Positions 62,601-64,000 of a DNA stretch of 64,000 nt are shown piece by piece (position 1 is the first letter of the stretch; every line of letters begins with the position of its first letter). This stretch comes from Paenibacillus plantarum (GTDB lineage Bacteria; Bacillota; Bacilli; Paenibacillales; NBRC-103111). The translations under genes and the position numbers were made by a program. The notes below the pieces were generated by a model. The model ran no database searches. It saw only the letters and a list, made by a program, of their open reading frames with translations, and was not told where the DNA came from. The stretch lies in NCBI RefSeq assembly GCF_013141695.1, contig NZ_WHNY01000060.1:404410-468409 (forward strand), given 5' to 3'.

Positions 62601-63862
62601 GAATCGTGCAGCAGGCATCGAATGGCGATCTCGTCAAATTACCGAATTTTCATGTATTTAAAGCATTAGGCGATTTGCTTGACGCAAACAGCAGTTACTA
62701 CAAGATCAATCTCGCACAGGGCAATGTTCAAAATGAAAAACTTCGCTTTATAGCAACGAATGTATATTATAATGTCTCGGATGTTGGCGCATGGGGATTC
62801 GGCGATGCAAGCGGCATTAAGAAGGTCGTATTTGCCAACCGCACGATGAACCCAGTTAACGTATCCGTACCAGGAGCGGCGCTCAAGACGAATTGGATAT
62901 ACGGGGGAGAAAATCCTTTGCCGGATTACCTCACCAATCCGAATGCGAGCTGGCTGGACGCTCCTCAGGTCAATCCGTTGCCAGAGGCACCTGTCTCAAG
63001 TTTTGCCGGACAGATCCAATTGAAGCCTTATTCGATGACGATCGTAGACATTACAGACATGACAGTGCCGACTGCATTGGTCGCATATAGCAGCACAACA
63101 CCGACCAATGATATTGTAGTAGCGTCCATTACGCCAAGCGAACATGTAACGATCACGAACAACGGGGGGTCAAACAGCTACTCGTTCCTCATGAACGGCA
63201 GCTATACTTTTGAATTTGTTGATGATGCAGGCAATCAAGGTACTGCGACCGCAACCGTAAACAACATGATTACGAAAAGCAAAGGAGTGCCGGGAAAACC
63301 TGATCTGTCTAATGACAATGGATTTGATACTGGCATTCAAGATGGCAACTACAGGGTGAAAATGGATATGTGGTGGGGAGATAACGGTAGAATATATAAG
63401 CTATATGAAAATGATGTGCTCATCGAGACCCAAATTCTTGGGGATCATTCACCGAGTGCCCAATCTACCGTAACGTCAGTTACCTACAAGATGAATGGGA
63501 CCTACCGCTACTACGCTGAACTCACCAATACTTTTGGCACAACGAGAAGTGACATTATGACCGTTATCGTTACTCAGGCAACACCGGCTAAACCGGTCCT
63601 TTCCAATGACAACTGGGATGGCGACGGCAATTTCAAAGTTGACATGAATATGTGGTGGGGAACGAATGGAACGACCTATCATTTATACGAAAACGATATT
63701 CTCATCTATACACAGGCAATGACAAGCCGTACACCGACTGCTCAATCTGCAATGGCGACCGTAGCAAATAGAGCAATAGGCACCTATGAGTATCGCGCTG
63801 AGCTCGTTAACCATGCAGGAGCCGTATCCAGCGATAAGATGATTGTAAAAGTAACTAAGTAG
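59648..63862 (+). CDS. Giant secreted clan GH-A glycoside hydrolase with binding modules
   Basis: A 1404-residue secreted protein. The signal peptide is residues 1-28. Two LamG-like beta-sandwich modules (about 31-205 and 290-470) alternate with bacterial Ig-like (Big_2-type) domains (about 212-285, 475-545, 547-632). The catalytic TIM barrel is at about 637-1010, with acid/base E787 in VEMGNELYS and nucleophile E925 in MWVTEWSSL, 138 residues apart as in clan GH-A. A C-terminal beta domain and another Ig-like domain follow, then two chitinase A N-terminal-like repeats (about 1211-1310 and 1311-1404). The barrel recalls GH51, GH39 or GH79 but I cannot place it in a family. AAAGGGTGG precedes the ATG; a second ATG at 59651 is equally possible. 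Confidence 0.82.
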   Translation: MMYKKIMSGLILCTLLVSLLLPLPKGFAAGSTGVLQFQDDFSTGMSLWNGINGSWVVDNGALRVTSSSSNNIEMKGTNSVWQDQIVDFRLKILETPGGGFTRVFTRYSSNTSNLSLMIRPIGLSYTINGSSEVSLSSYKFTVGSNYDIKMNISGSTAAVYAKTESETNYTSVGTITGVPVQSGKVRFSTFNDKVQLDNVSVVNLRDSAFMANGNILSSLNVGSQSNLQLINATGNSVIWTSGDVAKATVDGNGVVTGLSRGLVTITAAKADNLSQVKFDIYVKDPVDSIGVLQFHDDFSNGMNLWNPVQGTWMVDNSRLSSTTTASSLIELKGGNAQWRNQTISMRFNRGDNLAGNFISIKLRYVSESDYTRLLIRGTGLSYIKAGGTEQSFYSGAFNQGIDYDIKLAALDDSVQVYVKSAADADYTFVGAISNVAYSFGKVQLTTYNLKATIDDIKIWNHESSKLVMGTKLAAYARGNSAPIPITNKTGKNVVLSSSNHAVATVDQTGVVTAVAKGQATITAATYDGSYQDKSDVVVYVRPTGVSLNKASTSLYVGESEELTATIAPTDADNLFTVWSISDPSVASLVGGASKSRAIKALSAGTTTVTVTTVDGGFSATTQVTVNPIPGPTVSSAEFQIDTTPNALSPYLLGVHNEQVLKIGRVTDFQPASHDNLGMELKLQNVRGPDGTGADFYMYNEGNLINSKDPRYEQFYGNKTIGAIENVSLKPGFPGLSLANSYHLANTLGVPYVYDLNIISQSVDEILTQIRQMKQLTTQPIYVEMGNELYSIFFDKAFPSVNEYIAKCKLIYQGIKNIDPTIKIGIVAVAKDLEDRIAADPNNQPDPNVDWGATQGGRVAAWNQSLAQDTSFYDAIIVHVYSPIPYLNDLTNSKMMDYLYTYNQSALEGLIIQKNQFPGKEMWVTEWSSLPTVIFGETDLNEKARKQFMKTPGFAIHSMERVLQMIESGAVTITDVHAMVDPQGFGIVQQASNGDLVKLPNFHVFKALGDLLDANSSYYKINLAQGNVQNEKLRFIATNVYYNVSDVGAWGFGDASGIKKVVFANRTMNPVNVSVPGAALKTNWIYGGENPLPDYLTNPNASWLDAPQVNPLPEAPVSSFAGQIQLKPYSMTIVDITDMTVPTALVAYSSTTPTNDIVVASITPSEHVTITNNGGSNSYSFLMNGSYTFEFVDDAGNQGTATATVNNMITKSKGVPGKPDLSNDNGFDTGIQDGNYRVKMDMWWGDNGRIYKLYENDVLIETQILGDHSPSAQSTVTSVTYKMNGTYRYYAELTNTFGTTRSDIMTVIVTQATPAKPVLSNDNWDGDGNFKVDMNMWWGTNGTTYHLYENDILIYTQAMTSRTPTAQSAMATVANRAIGTYEYRAELVNHAGAVSSDKMIVKVTK

Positions 63863-63883
63863 TAATCTTAGAATAGAAACTCT

Positions 63884-63924
63884 AAAAACGGAGAACGCGT
63901 AGCATACGTGGCTCCGTTTTTTTT
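63884..63924 (+). terminator. Rho-independent terminator after the GH-A gene
   Basis: AAAAACGGAG (63884-63893) pairs with CTCCGTTTT (63912-63920), followed by a run of T residues. The remaining bases to 64000 show no gene. Confidence 0.8.
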
Positions 63925-64000
63925 ATCATGCTGGCATTTCATCGAGCACCCTCAAGAGTTGACTTTGGCTGTTAGAACCCATATTGTGGAATCGGAACAG

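Noticed and set aside
1..64000. tRNA, rRNA, prophage or integrative element
   Set aside because: No tRNA- or rRNA-like sequences, integrase, phage structural genes or flanking direct repeats were found.

Overview
The window looks like chromosomal DNA of a Paenibacillus-type member of the Bacillota. The signs are AraC-type response regulators paired with YesM-type kinases, carbohydrate ABC importers (two permeases plus a lipoprotein) without their own ATPase, Gram-positive lipoboxes, strong Shine-Dalgarno sequences, CcpA cre-like sites and many secreted multi-domain glycan-active enzymes. I see no rRNA or tRNA genes, no CRISPR array, no intact insertion sequence and no prophage.

Layout. 1-2900: the end of a PL11 rhamnogalacturonan lyase, a divergent AraC regulator, an MBL-fold hydrolase and a small protein. 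3049-14170: a two-component system, an ABC importer, a flavoprotein and a secreted PL8 lyase. 14171-15527: a 51-bp tandem array of inverted repeats, a tiny protein that is almost half methionine, and a small helical protein. 15907-27643: an L-arabinose-polymer block (GH127, importer, secreted DUF5695-like protein, GH51, AraC regulator). 27877-31310: an NAD-salvage operon (NrtR, PnuC, NadR, ADP-ribosylglycohydrolase). 31729-48382: a second importer, a two-component system, a flavoprotein with a discoidin-like tail, an SGNH hydrolase and a 1867-residue secreted enzyme. 48592-55294: a third regulator/importer operon. 55591-63862: an enolase-superfamily dehydratase, an SDR, a DUF6259-like protein and a 1404-residue secreted clan GH-A enzyme.

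How it works together (inference). Secreted enzymes cut plant or microbial acidic and arabinose-rich glycans. Four lipoprotein-dependent importers take up the products, and cytoplasmic GH127, GH51, SGNH, flavoprotein and dehydratase/SDR enzymes process them. Three YesM/YesN-type pairs and two one-component AraC proteins sense the products. A shared triple AGAAAT element lies in front of the importer at 31729 and the giant enzyme at 42779, on either side of the two-component system at 35306-38667, so these genes may form one regulon.

The least explained DNA is a set of four intergenic arrays (14257-14543, 26461-26645, 31433-31617, 42300-42475). In each, short units recur about every 51 or 61-62 bp. 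Three arrays appear to share a related 21-nt core, and two have the units arranged head-to-head as minus, minus, plus, plus. The methionine-rich 71-residue protein at 14762 is the strongest candidate for an undescribed protein. All assignments come from reading the sequence; no database search was run.
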